Assembly: GCA_963782495.1 (NCBI GenBank)
Contig: CAWAJU010000006.1
Coordinates: 1 to 64,000, forward strand
Origin: DASQBT01 sp963782495
GTDB taxonomy: Bacteria > Pseudomonadota > Gammaproteobacteria > Burkholderiales > Thiobacillaceae
Reading direction: 5' to 3'
DNA: 64,000 nucleotides
The stretch's first letter is position 1. Each line of letters begins with the position of its first letter. Below the pieces are notes generated by a model. The model was given only the letters and a program-made list of their open reading frames with translations. It ran no database searches and was not told the origin of the DNA. The translations under genes and the position numbers were made by a program. This document shows, piece by piece, positions 1-8,653 of this stretch.

Positions 1-8
1 AGACTTTC

Positions 9-32
9 GCGGCTTAGCGACGACTAAGCCGC
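9..32 (-). terminator. Hairpin at the 3' end of the integrase gene
   Basis: A perfect 9-bp stem (GCGGCTTAG / CTAAGCCGC) with a 6-nt loop overlaps the integrase stop codon. There is no T-run on either side, so termination is only a guess; it could equally be part of the attachment region of the element. Confidence 0.3.
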
Positions 33-1088
33 TTCGCCCTCAGTGGCAGCGTGACAGAAACGTGACAAATCGACCACGTTCTCTTCCGTAGCAGACTCAA
101 TCCGGGATGCGGCCGCTGCGAGGTGTTCCGTTGCAAACTTCGCATATCGGTCCACCATGCTGCGGGTTTTCCAGCCGCCCAAGTCTTTCAACTCGTCGCA
201 GCTCGTCCCTGATTGCCTGTGCCAAGAGGCCCAGGTATGGCGCAGATCATGAAAGCGAAAATCCTCAATTCCGGCCTTACTCAACGCAGTGAACCAAGCA
301 TGATTTGAAACGTTGCGCTTGATTGGTTCACCACGAAAGGTAAAGCAGAACTGTGCATGCTTCCCTATCTGCTCCCTCAATACCGCTACAGCATTACGGT
401 TCAACGGTACGCCTCTCGGCGTTCCATTCTTGGCTTGGTTAATCCAGGCCGTCTTGCGCTGCAAATCCACCCGGTTCCATTCCAAGCCCAATATCTCCCG
501 AGCACGGCATCCTGTGGCAAGAGCAAAGCGCACGACAGCCGCCAGATGATCGGGGCAGAAACGAATCAGGCGATCCGCTTCCTCCCGCGTCAACCAACGC
601 TCACGCTCCACTTCCCCACCCAACATGCGGACCTTTGGGATGCTATCGATCCACTGCCACTCATCCCGCGCCATTCTTAACAAACTGCGCAAGGTGGCAA
701 GGTAGCGATTCACGGTTGCGGGTAGATTCCCCTTCCTGAATTCACCCTGAACGATTGACCAAACCACGTCACCGTTAATCTGATCCAGCGTCAGGCCACC
801 CAAGTAGGGGTGTAAGCCCCGGCAAATCCGCTTCACATCCCGAAAGCTCCGCAAGCTTGCTTTGATTTCGAGATACCGCACGACAGCTTCCTGCCATGTG
901 CGGGAACGCTTGATGCCGAAATGAGCTTGCCGATACGCCTCTAGCTTCAACTTCGCTAGTAGCGCTTCGGCTTCCTCTCGGCTTTCAGTCCCAGCACTTT
1001 GCCGTATTCGCTTGCCGTTCGGGAGGGTTGCATTAATCCACCAGTAGCTAGAATCCGCTCGCCGGTAGACTCCAGTTTCACGGGCCAT
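24..1088 (-). CDS. Tyrosine recombinase / phage-type integrase
   Basis: This 354-residue site-specific recombinase should insert and excise the mobile element to which it belongs. The C-terminal catalytic domain shows the family signature: first Arg in ATGCRAREI (about residue 193), HDLRH with His280 and Arg283, and the nucleophile Tyr315 in MVDRYAKF. The N-terminal 150 residues look like a core/arm-binding domain. The gene is the last of a minus-strand series and its 3' end points to the left window edge. That is the usual arrangement when the target tRNA lies just beyond the integrase. A tRNA-Phe 3' fragment at 5732-5778 is the likely opposite end of the element, so an intact tRNA-Phe gene is predicted just left of position 1. 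Confidence 0.93.
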   Translation of the reverse strand: MARETGVYRRADSSYWWINATLPNGKRIRQSAGTESREEAEALLAKLKLEAYRQAHFGIKRSRTWQEAVVRYLEIKASLRSFRDVKRICRGLHPYLGGLTLDQINGDVVWSIVQGEFRKGNLPATVNRYLATLRSLLRMARDEWQWIDSIPKVRMLGGEVERERWLTREEADRLIRFCPDHLAAVVRFALATGCRAREILGLEWNRVDLQRKTAWINQAKNGTPRGVPLNRNAVAVLREQIGKHAQFCFTFRGEPIKRNVSNHAWFTALSKAGIEDFRFHDLRHTWASWHRQSGTSCDELKDLGGWKTRSMVDRYAKFATEHLAAAASRIESATEENVVDLSRFCHAATEGEAA

Positions 1089-1306
1089 AGGGTTTTCTCC
1101 TTTCCGGCCCGCCCTCGCTCGCGGGATTTATACTCATCCAACCAGGTATCAAGGTCAAGCGTGTCATAGACACAACGACGCCCCAGTTTGATGAAGGGGA
1201 CACCCAGCTCACAGAGCAGGGTCACCCCTATGCCGAGATAGTCCGCAGCTTGTTCCTTGTTCAAGCAACGCGCAGCGGGTAAGGGCAGGCCGACTTCTTC
1301 GGTCAT
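956..1306 (-). CDS. Helix-turn-helix (AlpA/excisionase-like) protein
   Basis: A 116-residue protein. Its first 60 residues match a MerR/excisionase-type winged HTH (NKEQAADYLGIGVTLLCEL, then FIKLGRRCVYDTLDLDTWL). Proteins of this type either direct the integrase towards excision or regulate element genes. It starts at the last base of the rep gene stop (shared base 1306) and its 3' end overlaps the integrase gene by about 130 bp in another frame, so rep, this gene and int are probably one transcript. The overlap is unusually long; the real C-terminus may be shorter if a frame error exists, but both reading frames look intact. Confidence 0.75.
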   Translation of the reverse strand: MTEEVGLPLPAARCLNKEQAADYLGIGVTLLCELGVPFIKLGRRCVYDTLDLDTWLDEYKSRERGRAGKEKTLWPVKLESTGERILATGGLMQPSRTASEYGKVLGLKAERKPKRY

Positions 1307-2625
1307 TACTCGCCTCTTGCCTGTCTGCGGTACTGAGCGGCGGCGTCATCGGGATCAGGTTCATCGTCGGCCTGCTTATTCAGGGTGGTATTGAACCGCC
1401 GCGCCTTTATTCTCACCTGTTCCTCGACATACTGGTCCGGATGCACCCCTTCAAACATGCAGCGATTGAGGAGGTGCTCAGCCATCAAGAGGGGCAAGTC
1501 GCCCCAAGCCTCATCCAGATTGAACACCACCCGCAAGGCCATCAGGGTGGTCAGGGAGGAGAACAGACGGGACAGGACGTAACGCTCACTCGGAGCGCTG
1601 ATCGTTGAGAAGCGACCGAGCAACGGCCCGCCACTGACGCCCCAATCGATGGAAGCGAGACAGGCCCACAACGGATGCACCGGCCAGCGCGAACGGGTTG
1701 CGTCCAGATCGTTAGGCAGCGTAAGCCTGAGCCACTCGCCCGTGGCATAGGCCCACAACCCATCCAGATGCCCCAAGGCATCGTTCAGTGAGGACAGGCC
1801 CTTCTGAGTCAGCACTTCCCGCTTGAACTCAAACTCCAGCCGCCAGACGGGTTGTTCCCCATCCCATCCCGCTTCACGCCAGAGGGCTTTCAAATATTCC
1901 TTGCCGCTGGTCTCGATCTCTAGGGTCTTGTCATACAAACGCGCGGCGAGCACGCCGCCCATGCCGATACCCCAGCCGGAGAAACGCCCCTTTACGGAGT
2001 ACGACTGGATTTTGTGGGCGCGAGTCACCCAGGCATGCCGGGTCCAGCTCTCCATGTCCACGGAGCAGACGAAATCGACGAACAGATCGAGCCGGCTCAC
2101 CCGAGGCTCTTCTATGCCCCCCATCTGCTCCAGAAGGCCCCTAAGCCGGGTTTCGGCTTGCAGAGGGGTATACGCCGCAAGCATGTGGCTGGATACCTGC
2201 ACATAGGCCATTGGGACGGAGCCCGACTTGGGACGCGAGAGAGAAATCCGGTAGGCGTTATCTCTCAGAACAAAAGGAAACAGGCCCGCGCCCTTATCCT
2301 TAATCTCGAAGATATGCTGATCAATCGGATATTGAGCGCTTGCTTGATCCGCCTCCTGTTCGGACTGCGCAATCTTCTTGAGGGATTCCAGCTTACGGGT
2401 GACGGAATCCGCCAGCACGCCGGGATAGGAGAGATAAAGACTGTCCACCCCCCAGCGCAGGGGAACAAATCCAATCTCATCAGAATTGCAGTTATTGGAT
2501 GCTGTGTTACTGAGCACCGCATCCAATTCCACCGCCGCGCCGGGGGTGCCCGCGCAAGCGCCGGCACTCCCCCGCGCGGCGGCGGGCGAGTTTCCGGTTT
2601 CTCGTTCCTTGGGTTCCATATCCAT
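1306..2625 (-). CDS. Replication initiation protein (Rep_trans / RstA-like family)
   Basis: This 439-residue protein resembles rolling-circle replication initiators of the Rep_trans family found in plasmids, filamentous phages and integrative elements. Visible landmarks are the core beginning FVPLRWGVDSLYLSY, the motif RVSRLDLFVDFVC around residue 190, and RLYDKTLEIE around residue 235, followed by a WRLEFEFKREVL strand. The first 50 residues are low-complexity (Ala/Gly/Ser). Its position directly upstream of the HTH and integrase genes indicates an element that integrates but can replicate as a circle after excision. The family assignment is by motif only; nicking activity is inferred. Confidence 0.8.
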   Translation of the reverse strand: MDMEPKERETGNSPAAARGSAGACAGTPGAAVELDAVLSNTASNNCNSDEIGFVPLRWGVDSLYLSYPGVLADSVTRKLESLKKIAQSEQEADQASAQYPIDQHIFEIKDKGAGLFPFVLRDNAYRISLSRPKSGSVPMAYVQVSSHMLAAYTPLQAETRLRGLLEQMGGIEEPRVSRLDLFVDFVCSVDMESWTRHAWVTRAHKIQSYSVKGRFSGWGIGMGGVLAARLYDKTLEIETSGKEYLKALWREAGWDGEQPVWRLEFEFKREVLTQKGLSSLNDALGHLDGLWAYATGEWLRLTLPNDLDATRSRWPVHPLWACLASIDWGVSGGPLLGRFSTISAPSERYVLSRLFSSLTTLMALRVVFNLDEAWGDLPLLMAEHLLNRCMFEGVHPDQYVEEQVRIKARRFNTTLNKQADDEPDPDDAAAQYRRQARGE

Positions 2626-2713
2626 TCCTTACGAAGTACCAGCACGCCAACATGGCTCTGGAATGGATACGCATTGTTTAGATCAACTCAGGGGCTGACG
2701 ACCACCTGAAATT

Positions 2714-3541
2714 TCATTTTGAGGTGGTTGACAGTCTCTTCGCCTCGAAGAAGTGCTTACGCAAATTCTTCCTGGCAGATTCATGTTTGGGATACAGCTT
2801 TAGCTTGTGAACAAACAAGTCCTCCAATTGAGCGTCGGACAGGCTGTCAAGGCCCATTTCTCTCAGAATCGCTATGGCGTAGCGCAAGTCCTTTAGGGCC
2901 TCCATGTGTTTCTTGAGCGGACCCTTCAGAGCGCTGCGGAGATGAATGAAGAAATCCTTGTCATTCAGCAGCTCCGCGCGGGCTAACCGATCGGAGAACG
3001 TGGGGCACGACAAGATGGAGCGGTCCACCCTGACCGCCTTGAAGAATGCTTCGTCTGACCCCTCACCACCCCGACGCACCTCATCGACGAAGGCGGACAA
3101 CGGCCGATGAAATAACATGATGCTGAGGACGTTCCGCTGCAGGACCACCACGAGCCAGATCAGACGCCTCTTTTCCAGTGTTTCTTCATTGATTTCGTAC
3201 CACTGGTCAATTTCAGCGGCATCTGCAAACATCTCAAAAGCCCGCGCCTGGGGATCCCCAGCGCTCGCGGCTTCTTTTAAGAAGCCCTGCCAACCCATCA
3301 GTATCATCAGGAAGGCTATTTGCTCACGAAAGCTCCGCTCATAAATGCCCGCCCAGTAATAGCCTGCGCCGAGTATTTCCTTGAGCTTTTCCTCTCGTTC
3401 TTTCAGCAAGCGCGGGAACTCTTCGGCTTGCCCCCTGACTTCGGGCAGTTTCTTCACCACCTCACGGAACTGATCGAGGGTAAGTTTTCCGAGGTGTTTT
3501 TCCATGTGACCCACATCTTCACCGAAGACCACCTCGAACAA
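2714..3541 (-). CDS. Hypothetical element-cargo protein
   Basis: I do not recognise this protein (275 residues from a TTG at 3541; 263 from an ATG at 3505, with no strong ribosome site for either). It is soluble, helical and charged. It has a Lys/Glu-rich segment at residues 45-60, a hydrophobic helix (RRLIWLVVVLQRNVLSIMLF) near the middle, and a basic C-terminus ending KRLSTTSK. It follows the previous cargo gene by 23 bp and precedes rep by 88 bp on the same strand, so it is probably the last gene of the cargo operon. Function unknown. Confidence 0.6.
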   Translation of the reverse strand: MFEVVFGEDVGHMEKHLGKLTLDQFREVVKKLPEVRGQAEEFPRLLKEREEKLKEILGAGYYWAGIYERSFREQIAFLMILMGWQGFLKEAASAGDPQARAFEMFADAAEIDQWYEINEETLEKRRLIWLVVVLQRNVLSIMLFHRPLSAFVDEVRRGGEGSDEAFFKAVRVDRSILSCPTFSDRLARAELLNDKDFFIHLRSALKGPLKKHMEALKDLRYAIAILREMGLDSLSDAQLEDLFVHKLKLYPKHESARKNLRKHFFEAKRLSTTSK

Positions 3542-3564
3542 TCTCTCAGTGGCATTCTAGGGGA

Positions 3565-4176
3565 TCACCCCCATCGCAAGGACGACAGCAACGCTTTAAC
3601 CCTGCGATAAAAAACAACCAAGAAAGAGTGTTTCGAAGGGGGCTCTGCCTCTTCCAGTTTCCCGTTCTTAGCAAATATTTGCCGGAGATAGAGCGCATCG
3701 GTGTAATGGTCATCGCTCAGAATCAAGTGAGCGTGATATATGTTGTTCTCTTCCTCAATCGCCATGCAAGTAACCGGAGACGCAACAACAGGGTATTGGC
3801 GACCCTTCAAGCCCTTTGCGAGCACATCGGCTCGCACGCAAATCCAACCGTCAAACCGCTTCGGGCGATGAAAACTCTTGCTTGCCTTCTTGGCACGTGG
3901 TCGCAAATAATCAACAACACTTCTTGTTACCCCTGTCTCCCCAAGCCGGTCTAGAGAAAAGTCAGGACCTCGATTTTCCTCAAAGTGCCGAAGGTCAATT
4001 CCCTGAAACGCGGGCTGATCCTGAGCACCTGCGAGTAATGGTTCATCAAAAAGCCGTCTCCCTATCGTCTCGCCCTTGCCGACCTCCTTAGGTGGCCGCC
4101 ACTTCTTCGCCAAACGCGCCCCCGCGAATTGAGTTAGTGAGAGTCCGAAGTTCCCCACGCAACGCCGCAGCGCCAC
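3565..4176 (-). CDS. Hypothetical protein, third gene of the TIGR04255 cassette
   Basis: Up to 203 residues, not recognised. The part downstream of about position 4090 reads as a compact globular domain with GPDFSLDRLGETGVT, a Lys/Arg-rich VVDYLRPRAKKASKSFHRP and a HAHLILSDDHYTDALYL segment containing several His and Asp residues. The start is uncertain. The only ATG (4176) lies 89 bp inside the upstream gene. A TAAGGAGGT sequence spans the upstream stop codon at 4082-4090, but no ATG, GTG or TTG follows it at a useful distance in this frame. Either the long overlap is real or the 5' end has a sequence change. It is probably co-transcribed with the two genes upstream. Confidence 0.55.
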   Translation of the reverse strand: MALRRCVGNFGLSLTQFAGARLAKKWRPPKEVGKGETIGRRLFDEPLLAGAQDQPAFQGIDLRHFEENRGPDFSLDRLGETGVTRSVVDYLRPRAKKASKSFHRPKRFDGWICVRADVLAKGLKGRQYPVVASPVTCMAIEEENNIYHAHLILSDDHYTDALYLRQIFAKNGKLEEAEPPSKHSFLVVFYRRVKALLSSLRWG

Positions 4177-4657
4177 TCTTTTTCAAATCGATTCTCTTCT
4201 CGGTCGGTTCACCACTATCAGACACCGCAAATGCTATTAGCTGCGTTCTCTTAATGATGTTCGTCATCGTTCCGTGAGCCGCCTTGTATTCAGCAATTAG
4301 GTCGCCCTTTCCCGAGCTATAGATGTATGGCTCATTTGGTAGCACATCAGATGCAATCTCAAAGAAGCTAACTGCGGCATCTGCGATATCCTGCCTTATC
4401 CACCGACCATCATCCTCAGCCTCAGCACCTTGAGGAATTATCGATCGAGTTATTCGCGCCTGTACCCTGTAGAACCACGACTCCGGTATCGGACCAACCT
4501 TATAAATACCCAACTCCGGTTTCGTATCTGAAACCGCTGTCTCGCGTTGCACTTGTGCGGCCGGGCTGACCTCTGGAAACAGGGGGCAGGTAATCGGACC
4601 TCTTTCCATAACTATGGCCAAGGCTGCCACACCCGTACTTGGAATCCGTATTTTCAC
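4088..4657 (-). CDS. Hypothetical protein, second gene of the TIGR04255 cassette
   Basis: A 189-residue protein of unknown function, with no signal peptide or membrane helix. Distinctive segments are DDGRWIRQDIADAAVSFFE (about residues 81-99) and PNEPYIYSSGKGDLIAEYKA (about residues 106-125), which look like the conserved core of a small family rather than random coding. Its ATG overlaps the TGA of the TIGR04255-type gene by 4 bp (ATGA), which implies translational coupling and a likely stoichiometric partnership. The gene after it overlaps or abuts it as well. Confidence 0.65.
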   Translation of the reverse strand: MKIRIPSTGVAALAIVMERGPITCPLFPEVSPAAQVQRETAVSDTKPELGIYKVGPIPESWFYRVQARITRSIIPQGAEAEDDGRWIRQDIADAAVSFFEIASDVLPNEPYIYSSGKGDLIAEYKAAHGTMTNIIKRTQLIAFAVSDSGEPTEKRIDLKKSGAAALRGELRTLTNSIRGGAFGEEVAAT

Positions 4658-5403
4658 TCCTGCAGCTCCTTGATCGTGTCTCGTGTCAGCAGATGAAAAA
4701 ACTCCTGTTTTTCGCTTTCATGAGCACTCTCCACCCAATCCTTCACTGCTGCATCCGTTGTTGCCTCAAACCCATCCTTCGTGAAAACGTCAACGTCTAC
4801 CAGGACAGATGTGTCAGCAGGCAATACTCCCTGAACAAACCCTGGCGTAGCAACACGCACAGTACACTGAGTCTGACCCGAAAGTTCAGTCGTGTAGTTC
4901 AAATTGATGTCGCCAGTCAATGACGCACCTGAAACCTTCATCTCAAGATCTAAGCCCGCCACTGAATCTATCTTGTGTCGTGTCACCGTCAGCGCATTTA
5001 AATATCTCAGCCCTAATCTGCGCACGAGTAATCCACCCGCGGTCGAAAATAACGCATCGATTGCGCCATGCAACTCTGGTCGAAAAGTGGGCCACCCCAC
5101 ATATGGCGGCAACCGATGGTAGGAGACCATATTCGGCCCGACTCGAACCATGCTGAGCTTGTCTGGCGCAACAAGTTCAAAAACCGGTTGATAACGAAGA
5201 TTAGGATCAGCTTGACGTAGGGGAGCGGGTAACTCATACGCAGGCAGTCTTCGATTTTCAAATCCACGCCAAGAGCTGCCATCGAGAAAGCGACCTAAGA
5301 AGACCTCAGGAATAATCGACATCTCAAAGCGCACCTCAAGCAACGCTTCGACTATTGCATCATCCTTTAACTTCTTAGGTAAGGGTGTACCCCGAGCGAC
5401 CAT
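4654..5403 (-). CDS. TIGR04255 family protein
   Basis: The 249-residue product fits the sporadically distributed TIGR04255 family, whose members are about 250 residues and whose biochemical role I do not know. The fit is based on the N-terminal KLKDDAIVEALLEVRFEM pattern, RRLGLRYLNAL in the centre, a TSVLVDVDVFTKDGFE strand and a C-terminal helix of the type VESAHESEKQEFFHLLT. It is the first gene of a tight minus-strand group and overlaps the next start by 4 bp. Its setting next to an integrase and Rep protein suggests accessory cargo, possibly defence-related; that is inference only. Confidence 0.7.
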   Translation of the reverse strand: MVARGTPLPKKLKDDAIVEALLEVRFEMSIIPEVFLGRFLDGSSWRGFENRRLPAYELPAPLRQADPNLRYQPVFELVAPDKLSMVRVGPNMVSYHRLPPYVGWPTFRPELHGAIDALFSTAGGLLVRRLGLRYLNALTVTRHKIDSVAGLDLEMKVSGASLTGDINLNYTTELSGQTQCTVRVATPGFVQGVLPADTSVLVDVDVFTKDGFEATTDAAVKDWVESAHESEKQEFFHLLTRDTIKELQE

Positions 5404-5731
5404 ACATTAAGAGCCCTAAAGCAGACAGAACAAACTGAATGGGTTCGCTGAAAACATGCGGCTAAGCTAGCACCCCCAAAAAACAAACCCCGCGTACCAT
5501 TTTCACCGACTCGCAGTTAGTGAACGTCCTCCAAAAAAGGCAACTAGTTCTCGTGCACCGGGAATGAGGCATTCACAATGACGAATCTAACACGCTTCTT
5601 GTCTAACCGTACCACCCACCCTAGCCACTCTCGAAAAGAAGAAGAAGACAACGTGACAAAACATTGCTGCATTCGACGATAATCAGCGAGCCTAGGCGGG
5701 CACATAAACTACAAAAACAACGACTTAACAC

Positions 5732-5778
<47 letters not shown>

Positions 5779-5797
5779 GTTTACAATCAAGCACTTA

Positions 5798-5822
5798 GGT
5801 CACCCATTGCGGTGGCCTTTTT
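5798..5822 (+). terminator. Terminator after tRNA-Phe fragment copy 1
   Basis: A 7-bp stem (GGTCACC / GGTGGCC, one wobble pair) is followed by TTTTT. The same kind of hairpin follows the other clear tRNA fragments, so it was probably the original tRNA-Phe terminator carried along with the attachment core. Confidence 0.6.
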
Positions 5823-6255
5823 GCTCTATGGGGTCACCATCACGCCGCAGTCCGCGTGTGTCGCCACAAACTTCCTATCGCCATGCAACGCAGGAGTCAT
5901 TAAGGAAGAGTCCCCGTCGGGTGACCGTGTCGAACAGCCTTGCTGGGATCGGTATTGGCTGCTCTGAGGTCGGTATTAAGCGCTGCGGCTCTGGATAGGG
6001 GAGGAAGGAAGCTTGGGTTGCCGCTTGTGGATGGACACCTAGGACGTTCGTGCTGGTGAAGTTCCTGGAGGGCTTGATCAGCGCTCAACTTGTCAAAGAC
6101 TTTGAGTATCCCAACGCAAGAGAGCTTAGTTGGTTTAGTAGGTGGCAATCGTCTTCGTCTTGATCACAGGAAATGGGCAAGAGTCGTCGAGTCGCCAATT
6201 CGACTTTGAGGTTGTCACCAAACTGTTCTTTATTTCAGACTGGGTCACGACCAAC

Positions 6256-6984
6256 CTATTTTTCAGCCCAAAGCTTATACGCTTTTCCAATAGTCTTTAT
6301 CCATTCTCTAACATGTAAGTAGATAAATACGGCTACAGCCAATACAAAGGAAACAATAGCAATATATACAGCAGAGAACTGGGGGGAACAAAGGTGGGGA
6401 CCGAAAAGGCGGATGATGGTCGACACTAATGACACACCAAGGATGAAGTCGACAAAGCTGATCCGACGAATGACTTCTTGGTATTTGATTATCTCAGTTT
6501 GTAACTTATCCAGTTTCGCTCTCTCAGCAGTTAATTGAATGACTCTCCACTCCTGCCATTCGAGGCGTTTGATGTTGTCCATGATTAATTTCTTCCTACG
6601 GGTTGCTCGCCCACTTTTGTCAATCAATGACAAGCGAAGCGCGGCCATGTATGCGGAGAGCGCGATTATTATTGCCATCATTGTTAACCAACCGCCGTTA
6701 TCAAACAGGTCTTTGCTTAGTGGTTGAGATAAAGCCGACTTTGATTGTCCCTTGGCCTCATCTTCCGTAGCAGTTGCCAATTTGTTTACCGCAGCAGTTA
6801 ACCCCAAAAGGGATCCCTGAAATGACTTAACTTGGTCGACCAGCGGGATTAATGGCGGGCAGATTTTGATTGGGGATCGAGTTAATCTCCCCGGCTTCTT
6901 AGTTGCAGGGCAATCAGCATTTGCACCTGATACGTAAGGAAGCAGGATGATTAGCGAGATTACCGCAATAACTTTCCGCATCAC
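6256..6984 (-). CDS. Hypothetical membrane protein with signal peptide
   Basis: The 242-residue product starts with a cleavable-looking signal sequence (MMRKVIAVISLIILLPYVSG, then ANADC). It has a helix around 100-118 (WLTMMAIIIALSAYMAALRL), a charged, probably coiled-coil cytosolic region at 125-175, and two further hydrophobic segments near the C-terminus. I do not recognise a family. It stands alone between tRNA-Phe fragment 1 and the IS element. Confidence 0.6.
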   Translation of the reverse strand: MMRKVIAVISLIILLPYVSGANADCPATKKPGRLTRSPIKICPPLIPLVDQVKSFQGSLLGLTAAVNKLATATEDEAKGQSKSALSQPLSKDLFDNGGWLTMMAIIIALSAYMAALRLSLIDKSGRATRRKKLIMDNIKRLEWQEWRVIQLTAERAKLDKLQTEIIKYQEVIRRISFVDFILGVSLVSTIIRLFGPHLCSPQFSAVYIAIVSFVLAVAVFIYLHVREWIKTIGKAYKLWAEK

Positions 6985-7270
6985 TCTCTCCAGGTAACAT
7001 CAAAGGTCACCAGGCACTGATGGCCCAACACGGGAAATCAAAGCGCCCGAAAGAAAGGGGCAGCAGCCGCCCAACGAAGCTGTATCAAAAGCATTTTCAC
7101 TTGCGCATCGTGCCGTGAACCAAATCAGATTTCAAGGTCGAGCAGCATGCGGCTACCCCTAAGCGACTGTCCAGCTAAACACAGCGGCGTGTCCTTAATT
7201 GGCGATTGCGTTGGCTCATTCATGCAAAGCATGCTGGAGCACTCCGAGGCGGGGACGCGCTGAGGGCCAT

Positions 7271-7300
7271 CAGAGGTGGCTGCGCAAATTTGAACAATGC
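7271..7300 (+). repeat. IS3-family left inverted repeat
   Basis: It starts CAGAGGTGGC and pairs with 8624-8653. The outer 10 bp match perfectly, as does the inner TTTGAACA block; the bases between have diverged. Confidence 0.65.
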
Positions 7301-7362
7301 TATAAGTGGAAACTCCGGGCATGATGCTGGGCCGAGGAAGGCTTGGCGAGAAGGAGTTCTTG

Positions 7363-7674
7363 ATGGTGAAGAAATCAGGGCGGCGTACTCGCCGCACCCA
7401 CAATGCGGAGTTCAAGGCTCGTGTCGCGTTGGCGGCTTTGCGCGAGGATAAGACGCTGGCTGAACTGGCCGCGCAGTTTGAGCTGCACCCCAACCAGATT
7501 ACGGAGTGGAAACGGCAGTTGCTGGAACGTGCGGCGGATGTGTTTGGAGGTGCCGCTGCGCCGGCTCCGGTTGATCTGGCACCGCTGCATGCCAAGATTG
7601 GGCAGCAGGCACTCGAGCTGGATTTTTTAGAACGCGCGCTCACCAAAGCGGGATTGCTGAGCGCAAAGCCATGA
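7363..7674 (+). CDS. IS3-family transposase OrfA
   Basis: A 103-residue HTH protein with RRTHNAEFKARVALAALRED and LAELAAQFELHPNQITEWKR, the DNA-binding domain that recognises the IS ends. A C-terminal leucine-zipper-like segment (LELDFLERAL) is typical of the family. The ATG at 7363 is preceded by AAGGAG at 7351-7356, so it is preferred to upstream starts. The stop overlaps the OrfB start (ATGA). Confidence 0.9.
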   Translation: MVKKSGRRTRRTHNAEFKARVALAALREDKTLAELAAQFELHPNQITEWKRQLLERAADVFGGAAAPAPVDLAPLHAKIGQQALELDFLERALTKAGLLSAKP

Positions 7675-8501
7675 TTGACCGTGAGCATGAATTGTCCATC
7701 ACCTGCCAGGCCAAGCTGCTGGGCATCAGCCGGGGGATGGTGTACTACTTGCCCAAGCCGGTTGGCGACGCCGATCTGGCACTCATGCGCCGGCTCGATG
7801 AACTGCATCTGGAGCACCCCTTCATGGGCGCCAGGATGCTGCGTGGTCAGCTTCGGCGCGAAGGCATCCACGTGGGCCGACGTCACGTGCGCACGCTCAT
7901 GCTGCGCATGGGCATGGAGGCACTGTGCCCCCAACCTGGCACGAGTCAGCGGCATCCGGGCCACAAGATCTATCCCTACCTGCTGCGTAATCTGACCATT
8001 ACCCGGGCCAACCAGGTCTGGGCACTGGACACGACTTACGTCCCCATGGCGCGAGGCTTTGTTTATCTTACCGCTGTGGTGGACGTGGCTAGTCGGACGG
8101 TACTCGCACACAAGGTCGCCATCACACTGGAGTCTTGCCACGCCAGGGAGGTGATTGAGCAGGCCTTTGCTCGCTATGGCATTCCCGAGATCGTCAACAC
8201 CGATCAGGGCAGCCAGTTCACCGCTGAGGAATTCACGGATGCCGTGCTCGATCGGGGCTGCAAGCTGTCGATGGATGGGCGGGGTGCCTGGCGCGACAAC
8301 GTGTTCGTCGAGCGCCTGTGGCGCAGCGTGAAGTATGAATGTGTGTATCTCAAGGCCTATGACGGCGTCAGCGCCGCCAGGGCCGACATCGGACGCTACA
8401 TCGACTGGTTCAACACGCACCGGGGGCATTCAAGCCTCAATGACCTCACGCCGCTGCAGGCCTACCTGAACTTGTTGCCAACCTACCAGGAGGCTGCATA
8501 G
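7671..8501 (+). CDS. IS3-family transposase OrfB (DDE integrase domain)
   Basis: The 276-residue catalytic subunit has a complete DDE triad: the Asp in WALDTTYVPM, the Asp in NTDQGSQFTA, and the Glu in FVERLWRSVKYE exactly 35 residues later, the D(35)E spacing of the family. An HTH_21-like region lies at residues 40-90. OrfA and OrfB overlap by 4 bp, so OrfB may come from re-initiation or a fused OrfAB. The element appears intact and potentially active. Confidence 0.92.
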   Translation: MIDREHELSITCQAKLLGISRGMVYYLPKPVGDADLALMRRLDELHLEHPFMGARMLRGQLRREGIHVGRRHVRTLMLRMGMEALCPQPGTSQRHPGHKIYPYLLRNLTITRANQVWALDTTYVPMARGFVYLTAVVDVASRTVLAHKVAITLESCHAREVIEQAFARYGIPEIVNTDQGSQFTAEEFTDAVLDRGCKLSMDGRGAWRDNVFVERLWRSVKYECVYLKAYDGVSAARADIGRYIDWFNTHRGHSSLNDLTPLQAYLNLLPTYQEAA

Positions 8502-8653
8502 AATGAATCCGTGGTGCGCCCCGAGTTGCCCACCGCGTCGGTCGTTCGTCGCAAGCGACGCCCACCGCAGTGGACAACTCTGCACCGTCTCAACCCGCCC
8601 GGACTCCCCTTATAAATCGGGGAATGCTGTTCAAACAACCGGGGCCACCTCTG

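Larger units (their letters stand above)
7271..8653 (+). mobile_element. IS3-family insertion sequence
   Basis: A 1383-bp element containing overlapping orfA and orfB, bounded by imperfect inverted repeats of about 30 bp. The left end begins CAGAGGTGGC and has TTGAACA further in (7271-7300); the right end is the reverse complement with the same blocks (8624-8653). I see no matching 3-4 bp direct duplication outside the ends (ccat versus tcgt), so the flanks may have rearranged after insertion. The right end lies inside the remnant of an HNH endonuclease gene. Confidence 0.8.

Noticed and set aside
7125..8429. A 434-codon minus-strand frame across the IS3 element
   Set aside because: It is antisense to orfA/orfB, which have clear HTH and DDE motifs and a good ribosome site; the minus frame shows no family pattern.
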